NCBI GenBank assembly: GCA_000969725.1
Contig: JXSR01S034455.1
DNA: 24,065 nucleotides
Strand: one strand, 5' to 3'
Source of the DNA: Ophiothrix spiculata
Lineage: Eukaryota; Echinodermata; Ophiuroidea; Amphilepidida; Ophiotrichidae
Below the pieces are notes generated by a model. It had not been told where the DNA came from. It ran no database searches and saw only the letters and a program-made list of their open reading frames with translations. Made by a program: the position numbers and the translations under genes. Below are positions 7,882 through 18,365 of this stretch, piece by piece; the stretch's first letter is position 1; each line of letters starts with the position of its first letter.

Positions 7882-8495
7882 TAATTTAATCCTTCAAAAC
7901 AAAATCTTGTGCAATCCTATGGAAAATCTTGTGAGTGTTATCAGAATACAGTTGCCTGGCAAAATATTACTTCGATTCCAACAAGACGTTTATTAAATTT
8001 GCACATACCGTTGTGATTTCTGTTGATTTTTATTAGTCAAGAGCGGTGTATAGATACTGTTTTTGCATTGCAAATGATGGAATTATGTTGAGCGCCAGTA
8101 CTGAATGCAGTATGTAACATGTGTGTTCTACAATATTTTAGCCTATCTGTTTCTCTCCAGCCAATCTAACTGATCAGTAAATTTATGTGAACTGATATTG
8201 TTCAAAAGGATACGTGTGAACGGAGTTGATTCATATTTACATGTGCAATTGCTTGATTTTGCCCTCATTATCCTGTGTGACCTTGGACAATATCATGCAA
8301 TTATGCATTGAAACTATTAATGAATTGTTTATGTTGTAATTTCAATTTCAAGCTTAGTATTCTTGCAGCATGATATGGGGGTTTGGTTGAAGAATTCCGA
8401 GAGATTATTGCAGTTATATTTTTCTTTATAGGATTTAACATTTTGGTATTATTGACTATAATTTTCAATCATTTCTTTTGAAACTGATTTTTCAG

Positions 8496-8669
8496 GAGGA
8501 ACCAACTCGGAGGTCACATCAGATAGAAGACAAACCTATCACAGAGTGGAATACTACCCACGTGTCACAATGGTTGCTAGGCAACGGTTTGGAGCAATAT
8601 ATTAACGATTTTACAGCCAATAACATCACAGGGACAGCACTATTACAATTAGATGGCCCCAGACTAAAG
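8496..8669 (+). CDS. PPP1R9A-like: Neurabin/spinophilin-like protein, exon c: most of the SAM domain
   Basis: A phase-0 exon of 58 codons between acceptor TTTTTCAG (8488-8495) and donor AAG|GTAAAC. From about residue 17 it encodes a SAM domain: ITEWNTTHVSQWLLGNGLEQ is helix 1 and its loop, then a YINDFTANNITG segment, then the hallmark LLQLDGPRLK. This LLQLDG..LKA arrangement followed by a KKKLKE helix is that of vertebrate neurabin-1 (PPP1R9A) and the related SAMD14. SAM domains are protein-interaction modules; in neurabin the domain caps a scaffold that binds F-actin and protein phosphatase 1. SAMD14-like identity is the main alternative, since the PDZ region is not in view. Confidence 0.9.
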
Positions 8670-9657
8670 GTAAACATTTCACAATTTAGTAATATATTAT
8701 GACTTCAAATATGGGCTATTAGAACAATATCCAACAGTCATTATAGAACTCATATGGGGCCCTTAATCAAAATGTACAAGCATCAAACGGACCAACTTCC
8801 AAACATTTTCTCTAATTATTTTACCAAACATGTTCAGACGCACAAATATAGTACAAGAAATGCTCAGGATTATAGTATTAATAAAACTTAAAGAAAGTAT
8901 TTTCTGATCGTGCTGTTCGGAATTGTGGACCAATCTTTTGGAACTCTCTGAATAATGACATAAAAAAATGCAAAAATACAAAAGAATTCAGAAATAGTCT
9001 GAAGAAACATCTATTGTCTAATTATAGTTGAATCTAATTTACATGGACATTTAATTACAATACCTAATCGGAGCATTTGTCTTGTGTGCTGTTATTTGTG
9101 TATGTTTTGCTGTTTTTGTTTTGGCCTATTTTAGTAACTTATTTTGTTTTAGGGCATCATCGCTTCAGGTCTTCTTGGCCTTTTGATGATGTCTTCAATA
9201 TCATTTTATCTTTTGATGTGTTTTTATTGAACATGTGTACCTTTTGATATTGATATAAAGTTTTATTAATTTGATTTGATATTAATTTGATAACAATGTA
9301 CTTGAAACTGCATACAGTGCACTCATACAAACATTTTATCATCCTGCACCATACCCTTCTATGGATTTGCTGAAGTGAACATGGAGGTTCAAATCTGGGA
9401 AGTCACTCATTTCAGACGGATCCATATGGAAAAGGTGCCAAAAAGAATTAGTGTTAGTTCTTCTCTAAATGCGAAAACACTAACCCAAACACCTCTGAAT
9501 ATCACATTATCCCATTCCAGAAAATCAAGAGAATTGCCAAGTCCAAATGTATCAATTACTTGATGTGAGATTTTATTGATGATATTATGATGTTAAATTG
9601 CTGATTCTATGTGTTTCCAGATTATTAACCATTCTCCTTTCTTTCTTTCTGTTTCAG
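8670..9657 (+). other. Neurabin-like intron 3, containing a LINE 3' end
   Basis: A phase-0 GT-AG intron of 988 bp that interrupts the SAM domain between its LLQLDG..LK motif and the last helix. Most of it is a degenerate non-LTR retrotransposon tail. The acceptor follows a (CTTT)n-like pyrimidine tract, TTCTTTCTTTCTGTTTCAG. Confidence 0.75.
8772..9290 (+). pseudogene. Non-LTR retrotransposon (CR1/Jockey-like), C-terminal and 3' UTR remnant
   Basis: From 8772 the frame reads MYKHQTDQLPNIFSNYF, then HKYSTRNAQDYSINKT up to a stop at 8889. It continues in another frame (about 8900-9031) with FSDRAVRNCGPIFWNSLNND, KEFRNSLKKHLLSNYS and a TGA. This (h.YnTR...) then (g..lWNsLp..i) then (F...lk..ll) series is the characteristic end of ORF2 in CR1/L2/Rex-like LINEs, just after the reverse transcriptase domain. 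The frameshift and internal stop show it is dead. The following AT-rich 3' tail ends in ATTAATTTGATTTGATATT near 9290. 5'-truncated and in the same orientation as the host gene. Confidence 0.75.
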
Positions 9658-9819
9658 GCCTATGGTGTCAGTGCAAATGACCGTGCTATCTTTAAAAAGA
9701 AACTGAAAGAAATCAAATTATTAGTTGAGAAAGAACGCAAAATGCAAGTAAAGGAGCAGAAAGCTCGTGAAAAACAACAGAAGAAAGCAGCCAAGAAAAT
9801 GTTCCAGTCAGCTCAGTGA
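9658..9819 (+). CDS. PPP1R9A-like: Neurabin/spinophilin-like protein, last exon: SAM end and basic helical tail
   Basis: The terminal coding exon has 53 codons and stop TGA at 9817-9819, in phase 0 with exon c. AYGVSANDRAIFKKKLKEIK completes the SAM domain (final helix). The remainder is a long charged helix (LLVEKERKMQVKEQKAREK, then QQKKAAKKMF) ending FQSAQ. A similar K/E/Q-rich coil follows the SAM domain in neurabin-1. The four visible exons give about 229 residues of the C-terminus. The tail is short compared with vertebrate neurabin-1. Confidence 0.9.
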   Translation, partial: AYGVSANDRAIFKKKLKEIKLLVEKERKMQVKEQKAREKQQKKAAKKMFQSAQ

Positions 9820-10600
9820 GAATGCAATACAACCATCAGTGAATGTTCCCAAATGTTACAATAAAATGATTGCAAAATGCACCATAGTCGCTGTCTATGC
9901 TGAAAGTTTCATTGAGATAGATGAAGATTGTACTTTCAGAAGTCACCCAGTTGGGCTCCAAATAGCAGATCTGGCAATCATGTATGCACCCTTGAGTGTT
10001 CAGGATGTCTACAAATGAGTTAACTCAAAATAATATACACCCAATTGGGCTATTGAACAGCAGATCTGGCAACCCAGGTTTGTAATGGACAAGGTGACTA
10101 AACCTAAAATGGCCTGGACAAGAACATTTGATGATAATTTATAATGTTATAAATTCTTACCATATCATTGTAAATTTGAGATTGAAGGGATAGCATATAG
10201 AAGGAAGTCAAAAGCTGAAGTTTGTGCTTCACTGATTTTTATGTTTATATTTGGAACATTTCTGTGCAAATTTGAGAAATTATTTGTATATTTGTTGATC
10301 GACTTGATTGATTGAGACCAAATTCTTGTAGTCATGGTTCTTTGTGATTAGAATTCCACACAGTCAACATCAATCACGTTTATTCTTATCTGTTATGGAG
10401 TCTACTTGGACTGTGATATTTTAAGAAATTTGAAAATGAGAATTAATGACATGAAATCCGTTTGATAGCTCATCTCATTTTGTGTTAAAATGAAAGCATG
10501 AACATATCATTTTTGTAGTATGATTTTGTATTGCCAGTTTCTCAAATTTCTGAAATTTATTTATATACATGTTGTTATTAAAATCTAATTTGCATATCTG
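9820..10600 (+). other. Probable 3' UTR of the neurabin-like gene
   Basis: Downstream of the stop is AT-rich, non-coding DNA. An AATAAA at 9860-9865 is the first polyadenylation-type hexamer, only about 40 bp after the stop; a longer UTR is possible. A 35-bp motif (CACCCARTTGGGC...GCAGATCTGGCAA) occurs twice, at 9944-9978 and 10038-10074. The end of the UTR cannot be fixed from sequence. Confidence 0.45.
9860..9865 (+). terminator. Candidate polyadenylation signal AATAAA
   Basis: A canonical hexamer 41 bp after the neurabin-like stop codon. No strong GT-rich downstream element is obvious. Confidence 0.4.
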
Positions 10601-11638
10601 TAGTTATCTTTCCAAGGTCCCGTAATTAGTGGACCAAAACTATTTTCAAGGTATATATTTTGGGTTCTGTAATAAGTAGGGCCAAACTTTTCACATAGCT
10701 CATACATAGTATCTATCTGCGGTCTTGGCAATTCCACTCAAAGCCAATGTTGCTTGTTTAAGCTTACAATCATTTCAAGCTACAAGCTTTGAGAATATAA
10801 TAATGAAAATTATTTGAATGATATATTGTTGATGCCTTATAGGACAGAATTTTATTGCAAATTAATTCCTGTCTGAAAACATGAAGGCCTCCTAAATTAT
10901 TTGATTTGAGAATGTATAACCAATGTATGATTTGCAAATGTAATGTCGTCAATGCACTATGGGATAGAATGAAGTGACTTAGAGTCTTCAACCCCAAGAC
11001 TCCCCTGTCGGGATTGAGAAAGAAGGAACAAGTGGATTATTTAAAGATGTATGTACTCATCTATCCAATAGCGATGTATACAGTTTGAATTAAGTCGAAT
11101 ACTGACGCTTATCTTTGTGACCATGTGACCATTCCCATAGATTAAATGTCTGGTGAAGTTACAAATATGCATATTTCAGTATCTGACTCATTTCAAATGT
11201 TTAAAATTTCTGATGATTGCATCAAGTTTTTCCTATTTCTGATCAATGCTTTCAATGAGTCTTTCAAATGCTTCGTAAACTTTATGACAGTCCAGATAGT
11301 ATTCATGAAACTATTAGTGAAATATTTATTTTCCCTATGCAAATTATATATGTGCAAGATATAAATGTATTAATAAGTGTAGAATATATCAGGCCAATCA
11401 ATAGGTCAACATGTGTCTTCACATAATCAACATTATATAAAGAATATCATCAGAAATACAGTGTCGTAGCTCCCGGGGCGTAGCTAGGGCTGTCAAAGAA
11501 ATGAACAACGAAAACAAACCAATTTCATTACCACATGTTGGTCAGAGAGATGTATTGGAATGCGTCATATCATATGATGAGAAATTGGAACAAATTTAAT
11601 GTTTAAATTAACGTTGAATGACAACTTTGTGCTTATGA
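10601..11638. other. AT-rich intergenic stretch before the gap
   Basis: No gene or clear element was recognised. Near 11466-11500 there is CCCGGGGCGTAGCTAGGGC, which looks like the edge of a dispersed repeat cut off by the gap. Short open frames (for example 11146-11364) show no domain. Confidence 0.5.
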
Positions 11639-12504
11639 NNNNNNNNNNNNNNNNNNNNNNNNNNNNNNNNNNNNNNNNNNNNNNNNNNNNNNNNNNNNNN
11701 NNNNNNNNNNNNNNNNNNNNNNNNNNNNNNNNNNNNNNNNNNNNNNNNNNNNNNNNNNNNNNNNNNNNNNNNNNNNNNNNNNNNNNNNNNNNNNNNNNNN
11801 NNNNNNNNNNNNNNNNNNNNNNNNNNNNNNNNNNNNNNNNNNNNNNNNNNNNNNNNNNNNNNNNNNNNNNNNNNNNNNNNNNNNNNNNNNNNNNNNNNNN
11901 NNNNNNNNNNNNNNNNNNNNNNNNNNNNNNNNNNNNNNNNNNNNNNNNNNNNNNNNNNNNNNNNNNNNNNNNNNNNNNNNNNNNNNNNNNNNNNNNNNNN
12001 NNNNNNNNNNNNNNNNNNNNNNNNNNNNNNNNNNNNNNNNNNNNNNNNNNNNNNNNNNNNNNNNNNNNNNNNNNNNNNNNNNNNNNNNNNNNNNNNNNNN
12101 NNNNNNNNNNNNNNNNNNNNNNNNNNNNNNNNNNNNNNNNNNNNNNNNNNNNNNNNNNNNNNNNNNNNNNNNNNNNNNNNNNNNNNNNNNNNNNNNNNNN
12201 NNNNNNNNNNNNNNNNNNNNNNNNNNNNNNNNNNNNNNNNNNNNNNNNNNNNNNNNNNNNNNNNNNNNNNNNNNNNNNNNNNNNNNNNNNNNNNNNNNNN
12301 NNNNNNNNNNNNNNNNNNNNNNNNNNNNNNNNNNNNNNNNNNNNNNNNNNNNNNNNNNNNNNNNNNNNNNNNNNNNNNNNNNNNNNNNNNNNNNNNNNNN
12401 NNNNNNNNNNNNNNNNNNNNNNNNNNNNNNNNNNNNNNNNNNNNNNNNNNNNNNNNNNNNNNNNNNNNNNNNNNNNNNNNNNNNNNNNNNNNNNNNNNNN
12501 NNNN
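11639..12504. other. Assembly gap (866 N)
   Basis: A run of N. The long open frames that span it on both strands are artefacts of unread bases. Flanking sequence on the right is GC-rich and internally repeated, which may be why assembly failed here. Confidence 1.
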
Positions 12505-12830
12505 CCGTCATAATTAGTCCTCTTATGCCAGAGATCTGACAATTCTGAAAACCCAGGTCACATAAGCCGCAACACGGGTATGACACTGGTGAATTCTTGC
12601 GATGCCCGGTTGGACGCCGGTGGTTATGTGACTGTAACTGAAGACATCGTATACAAGCCGCAAGGTTTTAACTTGGAATTAAATTCTTGTGGTATGCTTC
12701 TGGCGTCTCTACGGCTCACAGACTCCGGTTGGACTCCGGGCGGTGTCTGATCGGCGTCTGCTGAATTGACGCCGTAAACACATCGTAACCTCGCCGCAAG
12801 GTTATGTGAGCAGGGTATCTACTTTAAAAT
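12505..12830. repeat. GC-rich degenerate repeat region next to the gap
   Basis: CCGGTTGGACGCCGG (12606-12620) recurs as CCGGTTGGACTCCGG (12725-12739), 119 bp apart. GCCGCAAGGTT occurs at 12657 and 12793. GTCACATAA (12557-12565) is inverted at 12624-12632. The composition contrasts with the AT-rich surroundings. It could be the end of a tandem or palindromic array that continues into the gap. No open frame of note. Confidence 0.6.
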
Positions 12831-13418
12831 AACTTAAGTTTTCTACTTTTATTGTCCTGTGACAATCTGACATGCAACTCAGCCCCTTGCACATGTCACC
12901 TATGACCAATAGTTTTGTACCTCTAGATCTGGTCTATACATTGATATTGTATGGAAATGGGTTGTCTTTCTTTTTCAAAATATTCTAAATATGTGCGCCT
13001 TGGTGACAGGAAGCTGATCTCGAAATCAAATGAAAATCAACTTTCAGACAAATGTATCTATCAGTCATAGGAGAAACTTATATATTGGAACCATCAATTA
13101 GTGCTTATTTTGTCATGATTCTGCACTTTAATAATATCCTTTTATGCCAAAAAAAAATTATATTTGATTATAATGATTTTGCCCAAAATAATGTAACAAA
13201 CAGCCATTTTCGAGGTTAGCACCCAATTAATAACTGGGTTTCAGATTGGGAAATTAGTTTGGTAACCAACTGGTTCTATATGGAAAGTCTCTGTCTGGCC
13301 TGTAAAACTGTTTTTATTTTCCTTTGTCACTTTGTCAGTAAAAAGAAAACAATGAAAATGAAATGACAAATGAATGATATTGGTGCATTTTTATACTAAA
13401 TGTGCAAATATTCTGTCC
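12831..13418. other. AT-rich intergenic stretch
   Basis: No gene, RNA or clear element was seen. Confidence 0.5.
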
Positions 13419-13765
13419 TTAAAGGGGCAATTCATGATCCACTTTTCACCCTCAAGGTCACGTCTATCAAATTTGATTTTTTTAGCCTATAAGAATCCTC
13501 AACTGGTATATGATACGATCCCCAAACCATTCTTTCATATGTGCTTGCATTTGTGAGAAAATGGGTCATTTTCTATTTATTGTCGGGGCCCCGACAGTAA
13601 TTACAACACAGTAGCCTATGAGGATTTTCAAAATGCTTAAAAGCTCTGTAACTTGGAAACGAACGGTCGGAATCAAGTGAAATTTTCAGTATATATTTAT
13701 TTTGTACTCTTCTTTACATTTAGCTAGAAAAGAGGCCACATCAAAATCATGAATTGCACCTTTAA
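13419..13765. mobile_element. TTAA-flanked MITE with a central perfect palindrome
   Basis: TTAAAGGGGCAATTCATGAT at 13419-13438 is inverted at 13746-13765 with one mismatch. TTAA forms the outermost four bases on both sides, consistent with the target duplication of piggyBac-type elements. The middle carries TGTCGGGGCCCCGACA (13581-13596), a perfect 16-bp GC-rich palindrome within 4 bp of the element's midpoint. Non-coding apart from a chance 60-codon frame. Confidence 0.75.
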
Positions 13766-14801
13766 TGGGGACTTTGTTGATTAAGTTCAATAAATGTATT
13801 GAAGAGAATCAGCTTATATGACCAATATTTTGTACCATCCCTAACTTTTGATGTTTTGTAGTTAGCTGTCCAATCATGTTCTACAATTTTGAAATCCGAT
13901 GTAAATCTTGCTGTCTTTATATATTAATCCACAATATGGTTGTACAGATTTGTGTACTCAAAGTGTTTATAAATTCATGTATACATGTAGTGTTTCACTG
14001 GCTGGTTTGTTGTGCTGTATGCTGCTAAGATTGTTTTCTCATGTAAGTGCAAAAAGGTTGATGTGAATGTTTTGGCTCGGTCAAGTTTTACGCAATTTAG
14101 AAAAGCAACTACAAGACAGAAAGGGACTTTGTCTCTAGTCGGAGGCTGTGCCTTATTTCACATCTTCCAGTCAAGTTCCCAGGTGAACAAAATTATATAT
14201 ATTTGAAATGTACAAGTCATGACGAACATTTTGACATGTCATTTGTGTAAATCGGACCTTCTTGAAAATTTGACCTGATTTCATGCTTGAGTGAATTTTG
14301 GTTTTTATCTGCCTAACCAAACCCCCAAGATATGTAAAAGTATATATATTTGTAATCTGCTTGATTAAACGAATAATTTGATATGTAACTCGACATATTT
14401 AAAGCATTTTTGAAATTTGGCCCAAAATTCACTCATGCATGACGACCACTTGCCATGGAAAATGTTGCTAAAAAAATTTGTCAAAATAATTGATGTCCTC
14501 AGTTACCACCAATAACTCAATTTTGTCAAAGTGTGACTTAAGTACTTCTTATTCTACAGACTTCAATTGTTTATTTTTACCCCTCTCCAGCTCAACCCAT
14601 GTCATTCAAATACCCCATGAAAGGATTTCAGTAGCAGTGAATAGTGCTGTTCACATTTATTCTCGGTTACCCTGGTTTAGCATCAATTTTGCTAGTCTCT
14701 ATTTTACTGAGAATACAACTGGGTTCACAAGTCTGGAGTCTAAATATGGATTTTTAACCTCATGCAGTATATTTTGAATGGTAATCTTTTGGCTAACTAA
14801 T
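13766..14801. other. AT-rich intergenic stretch
   Basis: No convincing gene. A 95-codon open frame at 14490-14777 on the + strand has no recognisable domain and no splice or codon-usage support. I saw no clear inverted-repeat element. Confidence 0.45.
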
Positions 14802-14956
14802 AGCTTGGTCACAATAATCGTACGAACAGCTTACGAGCAGTGTTTAGTCCATCTAATAGGACCACCCGACACCCTCGCTGCTCGCTTTACTCGTTGCTCG
14901 TGGTCTTTTTAAACGGACTGCTCGTAAGCTGTTAGTACGACTATTGTGACCAAGCT
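14802..14956. mobile_element. 155-bp MITE, TIR AGCTTGGTCACAATARTCGT
   Basis: 14802-14840 and 14918-14956 are inverted copies of 39 bp with about two mismatches (AGCTTGGTCACAATA, TCGTAC, AACAGCTTACGAGCAGT). The two arms make up half of the element, which could fold into one long hairpin. The loop repeats GCTCG motifs. No clear target duplication. Non-coding. Confidence 0.85.
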
Positions 14957-16619
14957 CTTAATCCTGCTTGGTCTTGACACTAGTTTATAGACCAAAATTG
15001 CAATGTGGATAGATCTCTGGATGAGCGGTTTGTTTAACTAGAGTATCAAGACCAAACAAAAATGTAAACAGAGCAAGAGATTTTGAAATCAAATCAGATA
15101 AAAATAAGCTTGTATAAGACAATAATTCACAATGCAAATCACAGGACTTTTCTGCAAAATGCCAAAGCTTCATAAACGACCTTCTTGCATTTTCATGATG
15201 ATTTCTGTGTGTTCAGTGTCGTTACCTCATTAATATGGCGCCCTCAATTGAGTGTGCTTTTGCTTATGTGTTTAAATGGAAAGAATTATACCACTCCAAG
15301 CAGCGCAATTGTTTTGTTGAAATGTCAGTAATAAGGTCTGTTGATATGTTTGTGTAATTTTAAGGTGGGAATCTTTCATTTTTATGATTATCTTTGCCAG
15401 AATAAGGTAAAATTGATCATTTACTGAATCCATATCTACTAAAATAGAGGCAAATTTAGTTGAAGCTAGTAGCTAGTATTGGAGGGTTGGTGGATTTGGT
15501 GGGTATATTTTAAAACTATTTTGTACTTTTGTAGAATGTTCATGTTTTAATCACAAATAGAGAATCTTATTTTTTGGCTCAACACAATTTCCATGCAGTA
15601 ATTGTTGTGATATATTGGCGCTATGAAAGAATAATTTGTGTTGCAAAGTCATATATTTGTTATTGCTCAAGGTTTTTGTTTTGGCACTGCATGACATAAT
15701 ATTTTGCCCAATAATTTGTGTCGTTGAACATGCAGGATGAAATATCCATTTTTTAAGTCAAGTTCTGATCTTTCACCTGTGTGCTGTGTGGTATTGAGGG
15801 TGTGCTCTTTTTGTCGATTGACCAGGAACAACAATTTTCAAAAGTTTGGAAAGTTTTTTCGCTGCTTATCTCATTTAGTTGAAGCATTATTTGATAGTTA
15901 GCATCTTCTTAAAACGACACCAAATTTGTAACAAGAGCTTGCTGTATGCTTGAATAATTCCACTTTCATAACAGGTGGATCACAGAGTTTGACAACATTG
16001 AGCAGTATCTGTGTTCATCCCATTGAGTATGATGCTGTAGGATAAATGAATAAGTTGTTTGTATTCATTAAGAAAACAATGTACAATTACCTTAATTAAT
16101 CTCGAGTGAAATGAGATTTCCATGTCGATATCCAAATATTTTTCAAATATTTTTGAGTTGAAATGAAAGTTGATATTTTGAAATAGGAGTTGAAGAAAGG
16201 CCTGAACATTTCAAATTGGCAGAAATGCCAATTTGTTTGTGCGTGTGTACATTGTCAATTTTCAATCCGTAAGTTGAATTCTTGATTTTTAACTTGACTA
16301 TATGTGGAATGTATGAATTAATTACTTTAATTGTATAATGTATTGAAATTTGAAAAGACAAAGATTTTGTTTCAAAATTGTTCTTTCTGCATAATTAATA
16401 TATTTCACAATTTTATCAATTAACATATTGAATTGTCTGCATAGTTCCTTCTGCACAATCTCATATTCATGAAGTTTGTTAAAAATCAAAATTCTTTAAT
16501 TTGAAGTCAGCACATGGATCTTTAACCAGTTGATATTGTATATGTACCAATGCATTAGGCATCATAGCAGTATATCCCAACCTGGACTGGCAGATCTGGG
16601 TAAAACCGGGGTTATAACT
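14957..16619. other. AT-rich intergenic stretch
   Basis: Only a short imperfect inverted repeat (TTGGTCTTGACACTAGTT near 14969 against AACTAGAGTATCAAGACCAA near 15037) was seen just right of the previous MITE. From 15100 to 16619 I recognise no gene, RNA or element. Confidence 0.5.
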
Positions 16620-16698
16620 CGTCATGTGAGTGCAAGAAAGTCGTATCTGCAATAAGTTATATTTATTCTATGCCTTGTCACAGAATGTGAAAAATCTC

Positions 16699-16878
16699 TT
16701 AAAATGACCTTGTCTTATGTCATTGGTTCTTGAAATGGTTCTTCAGGTGACACCGTCACCTGAATATTGGTTCTTGTCTTCAGGTGACATTAAAATGACC
16801 TTGTCTTATGTCATTGGTTCTTGAAATGGTTCTTCAGGTGACACCGTTACTGAATATTGGTTCTTGTCTTCAGGTGAC
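16699..16878. repeat. Two-copy tandem repeat, 91-bp period
   Basis: TTAAAATGACCTTGTCTTAT begins at 16699 and again at 16790. The copies share GTCATTGGTTCTTGAAATGG and TTCAGGTGACACCGT and are almost identical. The near identity implies a recent event. Confidence 0.9.
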
Positions 16879-17055
16879 CAATGACCCAAGACTGGTGATT
16901 AGAGGATGCAATCCAAATTAAAACTATGGGATGACTTGTTGTCACTGAAGGACCATAGTTTTAATTCAAAGGTCTAAAAATGTTTTATTAGCTTCATTAA
17001 CAAATTTAATTTAACAAACATGTTACAAATGTTAACCACAGAATGTACTTTTTGC

Positions 17056-17356
17056 ATTTGTATCAAACCAATGCCTGACCACATAATGGATGATAAAATG
17101 TTTTCAAGGGTTAGGTTATAACCGAAGAGTACTTGACTGAGCTTTTTTAAGTGTTATTACAGTACACAAATGTACTTTTTATATTAGGTTCTTGCAAGTA
17201 AGCTTGTTCGGATGGGTTAATCATGTGTTATTGTCCTTGTCTGTTTTTATGACCGTCTTTCACCACTTTTTGTTGAATCAAATTATTTTGGAACTTCTTA
17301 GGAAAACATTTTTTGTAATGAATCCATTATGGGTTAGACATTGGTTTGATACAAAC
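17056..17356. mobile_element. Nested MITE-like element, TIR TTTGTATCAAACCAATG
   Basis: TTTGTATCAAACCAATG, continuing to CATAATGGA (17057-17090), is inverted at 17323-17356 with a few mismatches. It lies wholly within the larger 16620-17523 element, so it probably inserted into it. Non-coding. Confidence 0.65.
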
Positions 17357-17756
17357 GAAGTCCAATAACTGATTTGTCATACATTTGTATTACATATTGT
17401 GAAATAGCCAGCCTTGTATCAGAGGAGACTAATCGAAGAAGTGGTCAAAAGTGTTAGGTTAATATACATTAATATAACACCTGGCAGCTATTGCAAATCT
17501 AACTTTCTTGCACTCATATGACAGAATATTTCTGCACAATTGTACACTTGACACAAATTATTTCTGGTATCATAGGTCCAAAGAGTTAGTCCTGGACGAG
17601 GTAACACCTCACCCTATACCTTTGAAAAATAATACTTTCGGGCAGAAACCTGTGATTGGTGAAATTTTGATTTATTTATCTGTTATAAAATACCACTGAA
17701 GTTATTTTATCTGTCAACTGGTCCAAGGTCTAACTCTTTTGTGCATATGAACCATA

Positions 17757-18004
17757 TGTGACGCGATCAAGGGGAATTGAGTCGGATGTCGGGAATATTG
17801 ATTTTGAGATACATGACAATAAAGGTAGAAAATTCTTTTGTTTGTCATTGTTTTTGAAAGGTCCAAGTTTTGTTGTATCTCTGGAACCAGGCGACCCATA
17901 ATAATGGGATTTGAATCAAAATGTAGCATTTTTAATGTACAATCGGATTGTAATAAAAAATGAAAATTGCCGACATCCGACTCATTCCCCTTGATCGCGT
18001 CACA
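17757..18004. mobile_element. 248-bp MITE-like element, TIR TGTGACGCGATCAAGGGGAA
   Basis: 17757-17794 and 17970-18004 are inverted copies over about 35 bp (TGTGACGCGATCAAGGGGAA, GAGTCGGATGTCGG) with a 1-bp indel. The interior is AT-rich. The 100-codon minus-strand open frame across it is just the element's sequence and shows no domain. No clear target duplication. Confidence 0.85.
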
Positions 18005-18365
18005 TTTTGCTGCCACATTGTAGCTTTGTATTCAATTATATAGCAAGTCAGTAGGTGTAGTTTGGGTACATCAAGGGTATGTAATGAAATCAACAATATT
18101 CAATTATACACTATGTATTTTTATTAGCCAAAAAATAGGATCTAAAATGTACACTATTCAAAAATGCACCGGGTAATTTCCTCTGTCAGATATCTAATAC
18201 AGGGATTGGGATCTAAAGTGCATCAAGGGTATATTATAACATGCGAATCATTCAAAAATGCAATGTGTACTTTATTAAATGTCCCATCAATTCATGAAGG
18301 GTTTGTTATTTTGTGGTATTCAGAAGTCCTATTCATGGAAATGAGCCAAGTGAATATAAGGGTTT
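18005..18365. other. Intergenic stretch with degenerate internal repeats
   Basis: CATCAAGGGTAT occurs at about 18069 and 18223, and ATTCAAAAATGCA at about 18154 and 18251, in the same order, suggesting an old tandem duplication of roughly 100-150 bp. No gene. Confidence 0.5.

Larger units (their letters stand above)
7017..7886. mobile_element. ~870-bp insertion into duplication unit 2
   Basis: Comparison with unit 1 (AAGGTTTAATCC) places the breakpoints at AAGGTT (7011-7016) and TAATCC (from 7887). The insertion holds GC-richer sequence of unknown origin (about 7085-7200, with CGAACGGCAC and GCGCGTCAGG), a Penelope-like fragment in an inverted repeat (7367-7779), and a 58-bp near-palindrome (7824-7881) at its right edge. 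It may be several nested events. Confidence 0.7.
6855..7975 (+). repeat. Exon-intron tandem duplication, unit 2 (interrupted)
   Basis: 6855-7016 copies 6484-6631 plus 6750-6765 of unit 1, including 35 exon bases and a GTAAGT donor at 6890. The copy resumes at about 7887 after an insertion of about 870 bp and ends near 7975. The exon fragment has an in-frame TGA just before it (6851-6853), so it could not join the protein unless spliced downstream of that stop. Confidence 0.85.
6519..8495 (+). other. Neurabin-like intron 2, tandem duplication plus insertions
   Basis: A phase-0 GT-AG intron of 1977 bp. It contains the remainder of the exon-intron duplication, a 105-bp palindrome-bearing insertion and an insertion of about 870 bp with a Penelope-like fragment. 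From 7976 to 8495 it is plain AT-rich intron with no feature that I recognise. Confidence 0.75.
16620..17523. mobile_element. ~900-bp relative of the 4746-4946 MITE (copy 2)
   Basis: The left end CGTCATGTGAGTGCAAGAAA (16620) and the inverted right end finishing at 17523 match the terminal repeats of the 201-bp element at 4746-4946, including the following TATCTGCAAT and sub-terminal GGCTGCC motifs. The interior is larger, with an internal tandem duplication (16699-16878) and a probable nested element (17056-17356). No transposase frame is visible. Confidence 0.75.

Noticed and set aside
9767-10018. 83-codon + strand frame overlapping the end of the neurabin-like gene
   Set aside because: It runs in another frame through the last exon into the 3' UTR and has no recognisable domain.
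11565-12586. Long open frames of 304-325 codons on both strands
   Set aside because: They consist almost entirely of unread N bases of the assembly gap.
14490-14777. 95-codon + strand frame
   Set aside because: No domain, splice signals or composition unlike the surrounding AT-rich DNA; likely a chance frame.
17714-18016. 100-codon minus-strand frame
   Set aside because: It coincides with a MITE and its inverted repeats; no protein motif is visible.
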